The notes under the pieces are model-generated. The model was not told where the DNA came from. It searched no databases and saw only the letters and a list, made by a program, of their open reading frames with translations. Shown here in pieces: positions 54,820 to 63,545 of a stretch of DNA of 64,000 bases. The DNA is from Bacteroides luhongzhouii (GTDB lineage: Bacteria; Bacteroidota; Bacteroidia; Bacteroidales; Bacteroidaceae). The first letter of the stretch is position 1, and the number at the start of each line of letters is the position of its first letter. The stretch lies in contig NZ_CP059973.1 in NCBI RefSeq assembly GCF_009193295.2, positions 1,922,001 through 1,986,000 of the forward strand. Direction: 5' to 3'. Both the position numbers and the translations under genes were made by a program.

Positions 54820-54827
54820 TACATTTG
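54820..54827 (+). promoter_or_regulatory. -7 element of folP-cdaA
   Basis: TACATTTG (TAnnTTTG) 18 bp upstream of ATG 54845. A transcript starting about 54834 excludes starts further upstream. Confidence 0.55.
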
Positions 54828-54844
54828 TAGGCGATCTAAAAGGA

Positions 54845-55720
54845 ATGTTGTCAATGATGAAACCTATATCTCCTATTTATATAAATGTAAAAGGGCGGTT
54901 GCTCGATCTTGCTACTCCGCAGGTGATGGGAATTTTAAATGTTACTCCCGATTCTTTCTATTCCGGCAGCCGGATGCAGACTGAAGAAGACATTGCTGCC
55001 CGGGCCCGGCAGATACTTGATGAAGGTGCTTCGATGATTGATATAGGAGCCTATTCTTCACGACCGAATGCCGAACATATTTCTGCCGAAGAAGAGATGC
55101 GAAGACTGCGCACCGGTTTGGAAATTCTGAATCGTAATCATCCCGAAGCCATTATTTCCGTTGATACTTTCCGGGCTGACGTGGCGGAAGAATGTGTGAA
55201 AGAATATGGAGTCGCTATTATTAATGACATAGCTGCCGGTGAAATGGATCACCGGATGTTTCAGACAGTAGCCAACTTGGGAGTACCTTATATTATGATG
55301 CATATGAAGGGAACTCCCCAAAATATGCAGAAAGAACCGTCTTATGATAATCTGATTAAAGATGTTTTCCTGTATTTCGCTCGTAAAGTACAACAACTTC
55401 ACGACTTGGGAGTGAAAGATATCATTCTCGATCCGGGATTCGGATTCGGAAAGACATTGGAACATAATTATGAACTGCTGGCACATCTGGAAGAGTTCCA
55501 TATTTTCGAACTTCCCGTTTTAGTGGGAGTTTCACGAAAATCGATGATTTATAAATTGTTGGGAGGAACCCCGCAAGATTCATTGAACGGGACAACCGTA
55601 TTGGACACTGTTGCGTTAATGAAAGGAGCGCATATCCTGCGGGTGCATGATGTGCGTGAAGCGGTGGAAGCTGTCCGGATCACAGAGAAATTAAAAATAG
55701 AGAGTGGATATGACAAATAA
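54845..55720 (+). CDS. folP: Dihydropteroate synthase
   Basis: Condenses p-aminobenzoate with dihydropterin pyrophosphate in folate synthesis; target of sulfonamides. About 291 residues from ATG 54845 (MLSMMKPISPIYINVKG); ATG 54854 is possible. Signatures: VMGILNVTPDSFYSG, IDIGAYSSRPNA, SVDTFRADVAEE, NDIAAG, LDPGFGFGKTLEHNY, PVLVGVSRKSMI. Full length. Followed after 11 bp by the diadenylate cyclase gene, a conserved pairing in Bacteroidetes. Confidence 0.96.
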   Translation: MLSMMKPISPIYINVKGRLLDLATPQVMGILNVTPDSFYSGSRMQTEEDIAARARQILDEGASMIDIGAYSSRPNAEHISAEEEMRRLRTGLEILNRNHPEAIISVDTFRADVAEECVKEYGVAIINDIAAGEMDHRMFQTVANLGVPYIMMHMKGTPQNMQKEPSYDNLIKDVFLYFARKVQQLHDLGVKDIILDPGFGFGKTLEHNYELLAHLEEFHIFELPVLVGVSRKSMIYKLLGGTPQDSLNGTTVLDTVALMKGAHILRVHDVREAVEAVRITEKLKIESGYDK

Positions 55721-55731
55721 GAGGAGGGTGC

Positions 55732-56496
55732 ATGTTTTTTGAGTTTGGCATAAAAGATTTTATCGATATTCTGCTGGTAGCTTTTGTTTTGTACTATACC
55801 TACAAACTGATGAAAGCTTCCGGTTCTATCAAGGTATTCACCGGAATTCTGGTTTTTATCCTGATCTGGCTGGTGGTGACGCAAGTGCTGGAAATGAAAT
55901 TGTTGGGCTCTATTTTCGATACATTGATGAATGTGGGTGTGATCGCGTTGATTGTTCTTTTTCAGGATGAGATACGCCGTTTCCTCTTGACTTTGGGATC
56001 TCACCGGCATGTCAGTGCACTGGCCCGTCTCTTTAACGGTTCGAAAAAAGAGTCGTTGAAGCATGACGATATCATGCCGGTGGTAATGGCTTGTTTGAAT
56101 ATGGGGAAACAAAAAGTCGGTGCATTGATTGTCATCGAGCATAACGTTCCTTTAGACGAAGTCGTCCGCACGGGCGAACTGATTGATGCGGCGATCAACC
56201 AACGCTTGATCGAAAATATATTCTTCAAGAATAGTCCGTTGCACGATGGCGCAATGGTAATCAGCAAAAAACGCATCAAGGCAGCAGGATGTATTCTTCC
56301 TGTATCCCATGATTTGAATATACCGAAAGAACTTGGCTTGAGACATCGTGCAGCAATGGGAATCTCTCAACAGTCGGATGCACATGCTATTATTGTTTCG
56401 GAAGAAACAGGCGGTATCTCCGTTGCCTATCGCGGACAATTTTACCTTCGTCTGAATGCGGAAGAGCTGGAAAGCCTGCTGACAAAAGAAAACTGA
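55732..56496 (+). CDS. cdaA: Diadenylate cyclase (c-di-AMP synthase)
   Basis: Makes c-di-AMP from two ATP at the inner membrane. 254 residues. Three N-terminal helices (about 8-85), then a DAC/DisA_N domain with the two catalytic motifs Asp172-Gly-Ala (PLHDGAMVI) and Arg204-His-Arg206 (LRHRAAMGI). An unusually good Shine-Dalgarno (GAGGAGG) lies just before the ATG, rare in Bacteroides. No cdaR-like gene adjoins. Co-transcribed with folP. Confidence 0.95.
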   Translation: MFFEFGIKDFIDILLVAFVLYYTYKLMKASGSIKVFTGILVFILIWLVVTQVLEMKLLGSIFDTLMNVGVIALIVLFQDEIRRFLLTLGSHRHVSALARLFNGSKKESLKHDDIMPVVMACLNMGKQKVGALIVIEHNVPLDEVVRTGELIDAAINQRLIENIFFKNSPLHDGAMVISKKRIKAAGCILPVSHDLNIPKELGLRHRAAMGISQQSDAHAIIVSEETGGISVAYRGQFYLRLNAEELESLLTKEN

Positions 56497-56517
56497 TTTT
56501 ATAGTGACCTCTAAGAA

Positions 56518-56543
56518 CCGTGGAATCCATGTAATCCGTGCCT
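56518..56543. repeat. Single-arm relative of the GGATTAC inverted repeat
   Basis: 26 bp matching 23 of 26 bases of the right arm of the 51306-51336 repeat (CCGTGGAATCCATGTAATCC). Also between convergent genes (cdaA and the GNAT gene). Confidence 0.75.
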
Positions 56544-57559
56544 TAATTCATCATTAAGCTCATATATGGCTTTAACGGCTGGAGTATTCTATCGGTTAGT
56601 TCACTAATATTCATCTGTATATGCGCACCGGGCAGCCGCTCGGTACTATACATACACTTCCCTTTACACAGGTAATAATAACCGTTATTCACCGACAATT
56701 GCTTGTCCGACAATTCCAGCTGCATTTCATCTTCGGGGAAAGCCGCGGCATAGATTTGCAGCACTTCTTTGGCATTGATGATACGTGCCATGCCCAACGG
56801 ATATTGAGGCTGTTGATCTTCGGGAGGTAAGAGTTGAACCATGCACTTATATCCGGTGTGTTGCCTGATAGCATACAATAGGCTATATTCCACATCTTTA
56901 TCTTCAGCGCAAAGCTCATTGATAATGATATGTTTGTCTCCTTTATATATAATAGTCACCCCCTTGATTTCGTTTTCTTGTCTGGCTGCAAATAAGTATC
57001 CTCCGCTGATGGCAAGATCAGTCATAATAACCTGAAAGTCTTCCGGCGTGTGCTGAATACAGCAAGCCCGTTCGGAAAGCTTCTTATTCAAATAGGAATA
57101 GGTCTCTTCCTGAAACTCCGAAACCACACTGACCGCTATCTCTTTAGAAGGAATAAACTCCGGTAAAATGATCTCTTTAGTTGAATACTTGAATACGGAA
57201 GCATATCCCATGCGGGCATAGTAATCGAACAACCAGGACTCTGCCGGTATCAATGTACTGAAATGTACTCCATTTCGTAACATCCGGGCGAAAGACTGTG
57301 ATAAAAGCTCTCGCATGACCCCTTTGCTTCGGAAATCGGGATGCGTACAGGCTCCTGAAATATAGGAAGTCTGCACTGTCTCTCCGCCGAAAGTCATCGG
57401 ATAAGGAAGCATCTGAAGCGCAGAAATTACCTCATCGCCACTTTGGATGGCGACATTCACCTCTGTTTTATAGCGCAGTCTGAAGTACATTTCAACGAAT
57501 TCTTCACTATCGTCAAAACAGATTTTCCACAATGCTTTTACTTGCTCCTTTATCATCAT
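56543..57559 (-). CDS. GNAT-family N-acetyltransferase (Eis-like layout)
   Basis: 338 residues. N-terminal GNAT fold: ICFDDSEEFVEMYFRLRY, SALQMLPYPMTFGG, then the acetyl-CoA loop region TSYISGACTHPDFRSKGVMRELL and PAESWLFDYYARMGY. The C-terminal half resembles a second GNAT/SCP-like domain as in Eis proteins. Substrate unknown. The gene lies 14 bp after the DUF2156 gene (same operon), and its stop overlaps the GGATTAC-type repeat at 56518-56543. Confidence 0.85.
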   Translation of the reverse strand: MMIKEQVKALWKICFDDSEEFVEMYFRLRYKTEVNVAIQSGDEVISALQMLPYPMTFGGETVQTSYISGACTHPDFRSKGVMRELLSQSFARMLRNGVHFSTLIPAESWLFDYYARMGYASVFKYSTKEIILPEFIPSKEIAVSVVSEFQEETYSYLNKKLSERACCIQHTPEDFQVIMTDLAISGGYLFAARQENEIKGVTIIYKGDKHIIINELCAEDKDVEYSLLYAIRQHTGYKCMVQLLPPEDQQPQYPLGMARIINAKEVLQIYAAAFPEDEMQLELSDKQLSVNNGYYYLCKGKCMYSTERLPGAHIQMNISELTDRILQPLKPYMSLMMN

Positions 57560-57572
57560 ATTTATAATGGGG

Positions 57573-58490
57573 TTACCATTTAATCATATTCATGGGATGC
57601 TCTTTGAGGCAAGCCATATATTTTTCCAGAATCGTTGCCGGCTGGTAAGACAGTTTGGCTTTGCGCAAACCTTCAATGCCTAAATCCTCTTCCCGGTTGA
57701 TATAGATATATTGTTCGGGAATCCGGTTGGCGAATTCATAATTAATCATAGCATACGCACCTTCAATGCTGGTATCCGCTTTTTCTACATGCACGCCGAA
57801 CGTCTCATGATTGATAGGCATACCGAATGTGAATGCGACGATTTTACCGTTCACATGCAGGATGCCTCCCGTCAGTCCGAGTGCTTCGAAATTGTGAAGG
57901 GCATAAATCAGGGCGCGGCGTTCGTTGCCTGTCCCCTCCTGTTGGTCACAATTATTCACTTTACACCACTCTGCTTCCAGATCCAGACATTCCTGAATAC
58001 GGTCCGGGGTAATCGGTGTGTATTCGTAATCCGGATAAGTGTTGCGGAACCGGTTGATATGATTTCTTTTCGCCTGGAATTTCTTCCCTTTCAGCGTAGA
58101 AAGATCACTTCTCAAATAAATATAATCCGCATAGTCGCGGTCTTCTGTGAAAGTGAACTGTTCCGGAAGGATGGTCTCAAGATCGGTGCGCATATTGCTG
58201 CACACTCCCAGCATACAGAAATGCTGGTTCTCTTTGCGGGCATCTTCTATCAGCTCCCACAATACTGCTTTCAAATCTCCTGCGCCTACGGGCATCATAT
58301 AAGCAAGTTGATCTCCCGCCCAGAACTTGAATACCAGAAAGTCATCGACCACTGCGAATTGAGTGTCATATAAGAACCTCCAGCTGCAAAGATTGGAGAA
58401 TGAAAGGTCGCAATTGCGGCGATCACTTTTCATCGTGAATGAGGTGATTGTGGCTTTGTCTGCTAATGTGATATCTTTAAATGGAATCAT
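57573..58490 (-). CDS. DUF2156 (phosphatidylglycerol lysyltransferase C-domain-like) protein
   Basis: 305 residues, soluble. DUF2156/LPG_synthase_C pattern: SFTMKSDRRNCDLSFSNLCSW, DYADYIYLRSDLSTLKGKKFQAKRNHINRF, WCKVNNCDQQEGTGNERRAL, INREEDLGIEGLRKAKLSYQPA. The fold is a double GNAT domain as in aminoacyl-tRNA-dependent transferases, but the membrane flippase part of MprF is absent, so lipid aminoacylation is unproven. Paired with a GNAT gene downstream. Confidence 0.88.
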   Translation of the reverse strand: MIPFKDITLADKATITSFTMKSDRRNCDLSFSNLCSWRFLYDTQFAVVDDFLVFKFWAGDQLAYMMPVGAGDLKAVLWELIEDARKENQHFCMLGVCSNMRTDLETILPEQFTFTEDRDYADYIYLRSDLSTLKGKKFQAKRNHINRFRNTYPDYEYTPITPDRIQECLDLEAEWCKVNNCDQQEGTGNERRALIYALHNFEALGLTGGILHVNGKIVAFTFGMPINHETFGVHVEKADTSIEGAYAMINYEFANRIPEQYIYINREEDLGIEGLRKAKLSYQPATILEKYMACLKEHPMNMIKW

Positions 58491-58546
58491 AAGATTGCTT
58501 TTTGCGTTTAACTCTTTATATAACGGAAAATCAAGAGATTTTGTTT

Positions 58547-59242
58547 TTACAAGACACCTAATAATCGAAGGATCGTAGGTGTGAGCAGTGCAGTGAAGAT
58601 TCCATTCAGTGTCAGTCCCAAACTGGCGTATGCTCCATATTTGCTGCTGATATCCATTGCGGTAGAGGTTCCGACAGCATGAGCAGCTGTTCCCATCGAA
58701 AGTCCTTGGGCGATCGGACTGCCTACACGCATGATTTTCATGGTCTTAAAACCACAGATCGCTCCTAATAAACCTACTGCTACAACAACTGCCGCTGTCA
58801 GCGACGGAATACCGCCAATGGCTTTGGTTACTTCCATCGCAATCGGAGTCGTAACCGATTTGGGAGCCAGAGACAGGATTACTTCTTGGGAAGCCCCCAT
58901 GAACTTCGCAATCAGCACTACTGAAATAACTCCGACGATGCAACCTGCCAGTTGAGACAGAAGGATAGGCAATAACTGCTTTTTTATCATTTCCAATTGA
59001 AGATATAAAGGTACGCCTAAAGCAACAACAGCCGGGCGGAGCCAGAACTCGATCAGATGTCCTCCTTTATTATAGGTCTCGTATGAGATATTTGTCATTT
59101 TAAGAAAGATGATTAATAGGGCGATGGTCAGCAATATGGGATTTAATAATACCAGTCCTGTTTTCTTCTGAAGCAATTTGGCAAAGAAGAAAATCCCGAA
59201 GGTGATAGCCAACAGGAAGAAATTATTCTCTAAGAAACTCAT
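58547..59242 (-). CDS. LrgB family membrane protein
   Basis: 231 residues, about six to seven hydrophobic helices. Family blocks: YNKGGHLIEFWLRPAVVALGVPLY, LAPKSVTTPIAMEV and GTAAHAVGTSTAMDISSKYGAYASLGLTLNG. LrgB/CidB partners with LrgA/CidA. In Gram-positives these pairs affect autolysis and, in some cases, pyruvate uptake. The start overlaps the lrgA stop by 4 bp. Confidence 0.93.
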   Translation of the reverse strand: MSFLENNFFLLAITFGIFFFAKLLQKKTGLVLLNPILLTIALLIIFLKMTNISYETYNKGGHLIEFWLRPAVVALGVPLYLQLEMIKKQLLPILLSQLAGCIVGVISVVLIAKFMGASQEVILSLAPKSVTTPIAMEVTKAIGGIPSLTAAVVVAVGLLGAICGFKTMKIMRVGSPIAQGLSMGTAAHAVGTSTAMDISSKYGAYASLGLTLNGIFTALLTPTILRLLGVL

Positions 59243-59682
59243 TTGTCTTTATTCGTTAAGTTGATTTTATCTTTAAGGTGCAGTTTCTCCGACAGATGGA
59301 AATCCGTCAGGTGAAGTTTGCGCGCCAGCTTAATCTGACGTGCCAGCCTGAACTTGCGGACGATTTGGTGCACCCATCCCGTAACGACAAGTACAAGCGC
59401 GGTGCTGACGATGGTAGCTATCACTATCGGCCAGAACTCTGCCGCGATGACATCAAAGTACAACATGAGAGCCACACCGGGCGGAACGAAAAAGAATCCT
59501 AAGTTGGCAACCAGAAAATCGGACAATCCTTGTACCCAATGTAATTTGATCCAACCTAATTTTAAAAAGAGGGTGAGCAGCAGCATACCGATGATGCTGG
59601 AGGGGAGCTTGATACCCGTAAGATAAACTATTAATTCACCCAAAGCCAAACAGCCAAATAAAATGGCGCACTGACGTATCAT
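59239..59682 (-). CDS. CidA/LrgA family membrane protein
   Basis: 147 residues with four hydrophobic helices (QCAILFGCLALGELIVYLTGIKLPSSIIGMLLLTLFL...). Family motif LPSSIIGMLLL and FFVPPGVALM. A basic amphipathic tail (RKFRLARQIKLARKLHL) is longer than in most members. First gene of the lrgA-lrgB set; promoter 59719-59726. Confidence 0.93.
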   Translation of the reverse strand: MIRQCAILFGCLALGELIVYLTGIKLPSSIIGMLLLTLFLKLGWIKLHWVQGLSDFLVANLGFFFVPPGVALMLYFDVIAAEFWPIVIATIVSTALVLVVTGWVHQIVRKFRLARQIKLARKLHLTDFHLSEKLHLKDKINLTNKDK

Positions 59683-59718
59683 ATACTAATAACCTATTGA
59701 TTTTGTTTGAAAACACTG

Positions 59719-59726
59719 CAAAGGTA
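59719..59726 (-). promoter_or_regulatory. -7 element of the lrgAB operon
   Basis: Minus-strand TACCTTTG, 37 bp before the lrgA ATG. Confidence 0.55.
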
Positions 59727-59819
59727 TGAAAAATAGGAGTACAGTGTTAAATATTATAATATTTTAGACTTGGGAGAGAGAAATAGACGAAATTGTAATG
59801 TAGATATTGCAAAATTGAG

Positions 59820-59827
59820 TACTTTTG
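59820..59827 (+). promoter_or_regulatory. -7 element of pta-ackA
   Basis: TACTTTTG (TAnnTTTG) 53 bp upstream of the pta ATG, giving a ~45-nt AT-rich leader. Confidence 0.6.
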
Positions 59828-59879
59828 CACCGCAAATTACAAATTGTAATGAGGTTTTATAATAATATTCAATATATCT

Positions 59880-60899
59880 ATGCTCAATTTAATCAACCAA
59901 ATCGTGGCGCGTGCGAAAGCAAACCGCCAACGTATTGTTCTTCCGGAAGGAACTGAAGAACGCACATTGAAAGCTGCCAATATGATTTTGACAGACGAAG
60001 TAGCTGATCTAATTTTACTGGGTAAACCGGCAGAAATTAATGAACTTGCTGCAAAATGGGGATTGGGAAACATCGGTAAAGCTACTATCATTGATCCTGA
60101 AACTTCTCCGAAACACGAAGAGTATGCGCAGTTGTTGTGTGAACTTCGTAAAAAGAAGGGGATGACTATCGAAGAAGCCCGCAAATTAACGAATGATCCT
60201 TTATTCTTTGGTTGTTTAATGATGAAGAACGGTGACGCTGACGGTCAGTTGGCTGGTGCTCGCAACACTACTGGTAATGTATTGCGTCCTGCTTTGCAGA
60301 TTATCAAGACTGCTCCGGGAATCACTTGCGTATCTGGTGCTATGTTGCTCCTGACTCATGCTCCCGAATATGGAAAGAATGGAATTTTGGTCATGGGTGA
60401 TGTGGCCGTAACTCCGGTTCCTGATGCTAACCAATTGGCGCAGATTGCAGTTTGTACAGCGCAGACTGCCAAGGCGGTTGCCGGTATCGAAAATCCGAAA
60501 GTTGCTATGTTGAGTTTCTCTACCAAAGGTTCTGCTAAACATGAAGTGGTAGACAAAGTAGTAGAAGCAACTAAAATAGCTAAGGAAATGGCTCCGACTC
60601 TTGATTTGGACGGTGAACTGCAGGCAGATGCGGCTCTTGTTCCTGAAGTAGGTGCAAGCAAAGCTCCGGGTTCGGAGGTAGCCGGACAAGCAAATGTACT
60701 GATCGTTCCGAGCCTGGAAGTAGGTAACATCTCTTATAAGTTAGTTCAACGTTTGGGACATGCTGATGCTATCGGCCCGATTCTTCAAGGTATCGCTTGC
60801 CCGGTAAACGACTTGTCTCGTGGTTGTTCTATTGAAGATGTATATCGTATGATTGCTATCACGGCTAACCAGGCTATTGCTGCAAAGGCAAATAAATAA
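59880..60899 (+). CDS. pta: Phosphate acetyltransferase
   Basis: Converts acetyl-CoA and phosphate to acetyl phosphate in the main acetate-forming route. 339 residues, the short single-domain (PTA_PTB) form. Motifs: RIVLPEGTEERTLKAA, FFGCLMMKNGDADGQLAGA, GPTxxGI-type end (GHADAIGPILQGIACPVNDLSRG). No N-terminal CobB-like regulatory domain. Adjacent to ackA, 41 bp gap. Confidence 0.96.
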   Translation: MLNLINQIVARAKANRQRIVLPEGTEERTLKAANMILTDEVADLILLGKPAEINELAAKWGLGNIGKATIIDPETSPKHEEYAQLLCELRKKKGMTIEEARKLTNDPLFFGCLMMKNGDADGQLAGARNTTGNVLRPALQIIKTAPGITCVSGAMLLLTHAPEYGKNGILVMGDVAVTPVPDANQLAQIAVCTAQTAKAVAGIENPKVAMLSFSTKGSAKHEVVDKVVEATKIAKEMAPTLDLDGELQADAALVPEVGASKAPGSEVAGQANVLIVPSLEVGNISYKLVQRLGHADAIGPILQGIACPVNDLSRGCSIEDVYRMIAITANQAIAAKANK

Positions 60900-60939
60900 G
60901 TATTAGGTATAAAGTAGTAAGTATTAAATTGACAACGAA

Positions 60940-62139
60940 ATGAAAATTCTGGTATTGAACTGCGGAAGTTCATCTATTAAATATAAATTGTTCGATATGA
61001 CCAGCAAAGAAGTGATTGCGCAAGGTGGTATCGAAAAAATCGGTCTGAAAGGATCTTTCTTGAAACTGACTTTGCCGAACGGTGAAAAGAAAATTCTGGA
61101 AAAAGATATTCCTGAACATACAATAGGAGTAGAGTTTATCCTGAATACATTGATTCACCCCGAATATGGCGCTATCAAATCTTTAGATGAGATTAATGCG
61201 GTAGGTCACCGTATGGTGCACGGAGGCGAACGTTTCAGCGAATCTGTATTGCTGAACAAGGAAGTGTTGGAGGCTTTTGCAGCTTGCAATGATCTGGCTC
61301 CGCTTCACAATCCTGCAAACCTGAAAGGTGTGAATGCAGTTTCTGCTATTCTTCCTGATATTCCGCAGGTAGGTGTATTTGATACGGCTTTCCATCAGAC
61401 CATGCCGGATTATGCTTACATGTATGCTATTCCTCACGAATTGTATGAAAAGTATGGTGTGCGTCGTTATGGCTTCCACGGAACTTCTCATCGTTATGTG
61501 TCAAAACGTGTATGCGAATTCCTGGGTGTGAATCCGGTAGGACAGAAAATTATCACTTGTCACATTGGTAACGGTGGTTCTATCGCTGCTATCAAAGATG
61601 GTAAATGTATGGATACTACTATGGGCTTGACTCCGTTGGAAGGTTTGATGATGGGTACTCGTAGCGGTGACATTGATGCCGGTGCAGTAACATTTATCAT
61701 GGAAAAAGAAGGCTTGAATACTACTGGTGTTTCCAACCTGTTGAACAAGAAGAGCGGTGTACTGGGTATTTCAGGTGTATCAAGCGATATGCGCGAACTC
61801 TTGGCTGCTTGTGCGGCTGGTAATGAGAAAGCTATCCTTGCAGAGAAAATGTATTATTACCGTATCAAGAAATATATCGGAGCTTATGCAGCTGCATTGG
61901 GTGGTGTAGATATCATCCTGTTTACTGGTGGTGTAGGTGAAAATCAGATGGAATGTCGCCGTGAAGTTTGTAAGGATATGGAATTCATGGGTATTGAACT
62001 TGACAACGATGTGAATGCTAAGGTTCGCGGTGAGGAAGCGATTATTTCTACTCCTGCTTCTAAAGTGAAAGTAGTAGTGATTCCGACAGATGAAGAACTG
62101 TTGATCGCATCCGATACAATGGATATTTTGAAGAAATAA
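60940..62139 (+). CDS. ackA: Acetate kinase
   Basis: Transfers phosphate from acetyl phosphate to ADP, yielding ATP and acetate. 399 residues. Signatures MKILVLNCGSSSIKYKLF, GHRMVHGG, DTAFHQTMP, GFHGTSHRYV, CHIGNGGS and FTGGVGENQ. All active-site blocks intact. A strong terminator follows. Confidence 0.97.
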   Translation: MKILVLNCGSSSIKYKLFDMTSKEVIAQGGIEKIGLKGSFLKLTLPNGEKKILEKDIPEHTIGVEFILNTLIHPEYGAIKSLDEINAVGHRMVHGGERFSESVLLNKEVLEAFAACNDLAPLHNPANLKGVNAVSAILPDIPQVGVFDTAFHQTMPDYAYMYAIPHELYEKYGVRRYGFHGTSHRYVSKRVCEFLGVNPVGQKIITCHIGNGGSIAAIKDGKCMDTTMGLTPLEGLMMGTRSGDIDAGAVTFIMEKEGLNTTGVSNLLNKKSGVLGISGVSSDMRELLAACAAGNEKAILAEKMYYYRIKKYIGAYAAALGGVDIILFTGGVGENQMECRREVCKDMEFMGIELDNDVNAKVRGEEAIISTPASKVKVVVIPTDEELLIASDTMDILKK

Positions 62140-62161
62140 TAACTGAACTGATTTATATTGT

Positions 62162-62202
62162 ACGGGGATGTGCCAAGATTGGGACATTCCCGTCTTTTTT
62201 TT
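62162..62202 (+). terminator. Rho-independent terminator of pta-ackA
   Basis: 13-bp stem (62162-62174 with 62181-62193, two mismatches) and eight T at 62195-62202. Confidence 0.88.
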
Positions 62203-62345
62203 GTTTTAGTTTTTATCTCATTGTTCCTTCCATTTACTTCCAAGAAACAACATTGTTATTATTATTGTTATTTGTAACTTACAGGTTTGCTTGTTCTTAA
62301 AAATACCTGTATGTTTATTGTGTAATTAAATAAAGTAATAGTAAC

Positions 62346-63116
62346 ATGTTAAAAGTAGTAGCATTTATGAGGCAAGTGGCTAATGGGCTACAAATGGGGG
62401 AAAACTTTGGGACGGCTCACGTGTATCGTAGCAGTCTCAATGCCATTATTGTTTATTGTGGGAAAGGAGATTTCACTTTTGATAAAGTAACTCCGGGATG
62501 GTTGAAAGGTTTCGAAATACATCTTCGTAGCCGTGGTTGTAGTTGGAATACAGTTTCAACTTATTTGCGCACATTTCGTGCAGTCTATAATCGTGCGGTC
62601 GATCTTCAGAAAGCCCCTTATGTACCGAATTTGTTCCATTCGGTTTATACCGGTACTCGCGCTGATCGTAAGCGAGCTTTATGTGAGGAAGACATAAAAA
62701 AGGTATTTGCAAAATTACATTCATCGGTTGCAACTCCGGCTTTGCGATGTACACAAGAGTTATTTACTCTGATGTTTTTACTTCGTGGTTTGCCTTTTGT
62801 CGATCTCGCATATTTGCGTAAGAGTGATTTGCATGATAATGTGATTACTTATCGTAGGCGTAAGACAGGGCGTACCTTGTCGGTGACATTGACTCCGGAG
62901 GCAATGCTTTTGGTGAAGAAGCACATGAATTGTGACCCTTCTTCTCCATACCTTTTCTCATTGTTGAAAAGTCCTGAAGGAACAAAAGAGGCATATCGAG
63001 AGTATCAGTTAGCATTGCGCACATTTAACCGGCAATTAATGTTGTTGGGTGAATTGTTGGGGCTGGGCGATAAATTGAGTTCATACCTCGCGAAACATCA
63101 TACAATCTCTATCTAA
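62346..63116 (+). pseudogene. C-terminally truncated tyrosine recombinase
   Basis: 256 residues. N-terminal SAM-like core-binding domain (GTAHVYRSSLNAIIVYCGKG, SWNTVSTYLRTFRAVYNRAV), then the catalytic domain with Arg-I in LLRGLPFVDLAYLRKSDL and the Lys hairpin YRRRKTGRTLSVTL. It ends KLSSYLAKHHTISI. In intact relatives this point is SSYxARHTWAT, followed by about 50 residues with the His/Trp and catalytic Tyr. Here the box-II Arg is Lys and everything after is missing, so it should be inactive. The family includes the short invertase-type recombinases of Bacteroides. It may have been cut by insertion of the element beginning downstream. Confidence 0.8.
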
Positions 63117-63545
63117 TTGAAAATTAAACAGTTATTTCTGTTTAATTAATATCAGGTAACGATTTAGAAACGAGCGAATTACAATATTCTGTTTTCTTTT
63201 GCCTCTGTCAAAGAACGATTCTTTCAATGCAAATATACACTTTACTTGTGACAAAAGCAATCTTTTTCTACATTTAATCGACTTACAGTCAGCCTTAAAG
63301 AGGGTATCTGGTCTCATTCCATCTTCTTCCTCAAAAATAACATAGCAGTCTAAATTGGTTTATGTATGGGATAGGTCTTGTTCATTCGATCCGGTAGACT
63401 ACTATACATAAAAGTATAAAGGCGAGATACGACAAGGAGATGCCATGCTTTTGTGTAAGGGGAATCTCTCTTAGCTTATCGCAGACCATGTATAGCTAAG
63501 TGTTTTGAGAATAAACAGTCTGTAAAAAACGGAAAGACACCGATT
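63117..63545. other. Gene-free junction between two recombinase genes
   Basis: 429 bp with no supported gene. It holds a hairpin right after the truncated recombinase (AATTAAACAG 63122-63131 with CTGTTTAATT 63138-63147), then AT-rich sequence, then an inverted repeat CTTAGCT (63470-63476) / AGCTAAG (63494-63500) before the second integrase. A plausible site for the end of a mobile element. Confidence 0.6.

Noticed and set aside
57711..58373. 220-codon plus-strand frame
   Set aside because: Antisense to the DUF2156 gene, which has clear family motifs and operon spacing.
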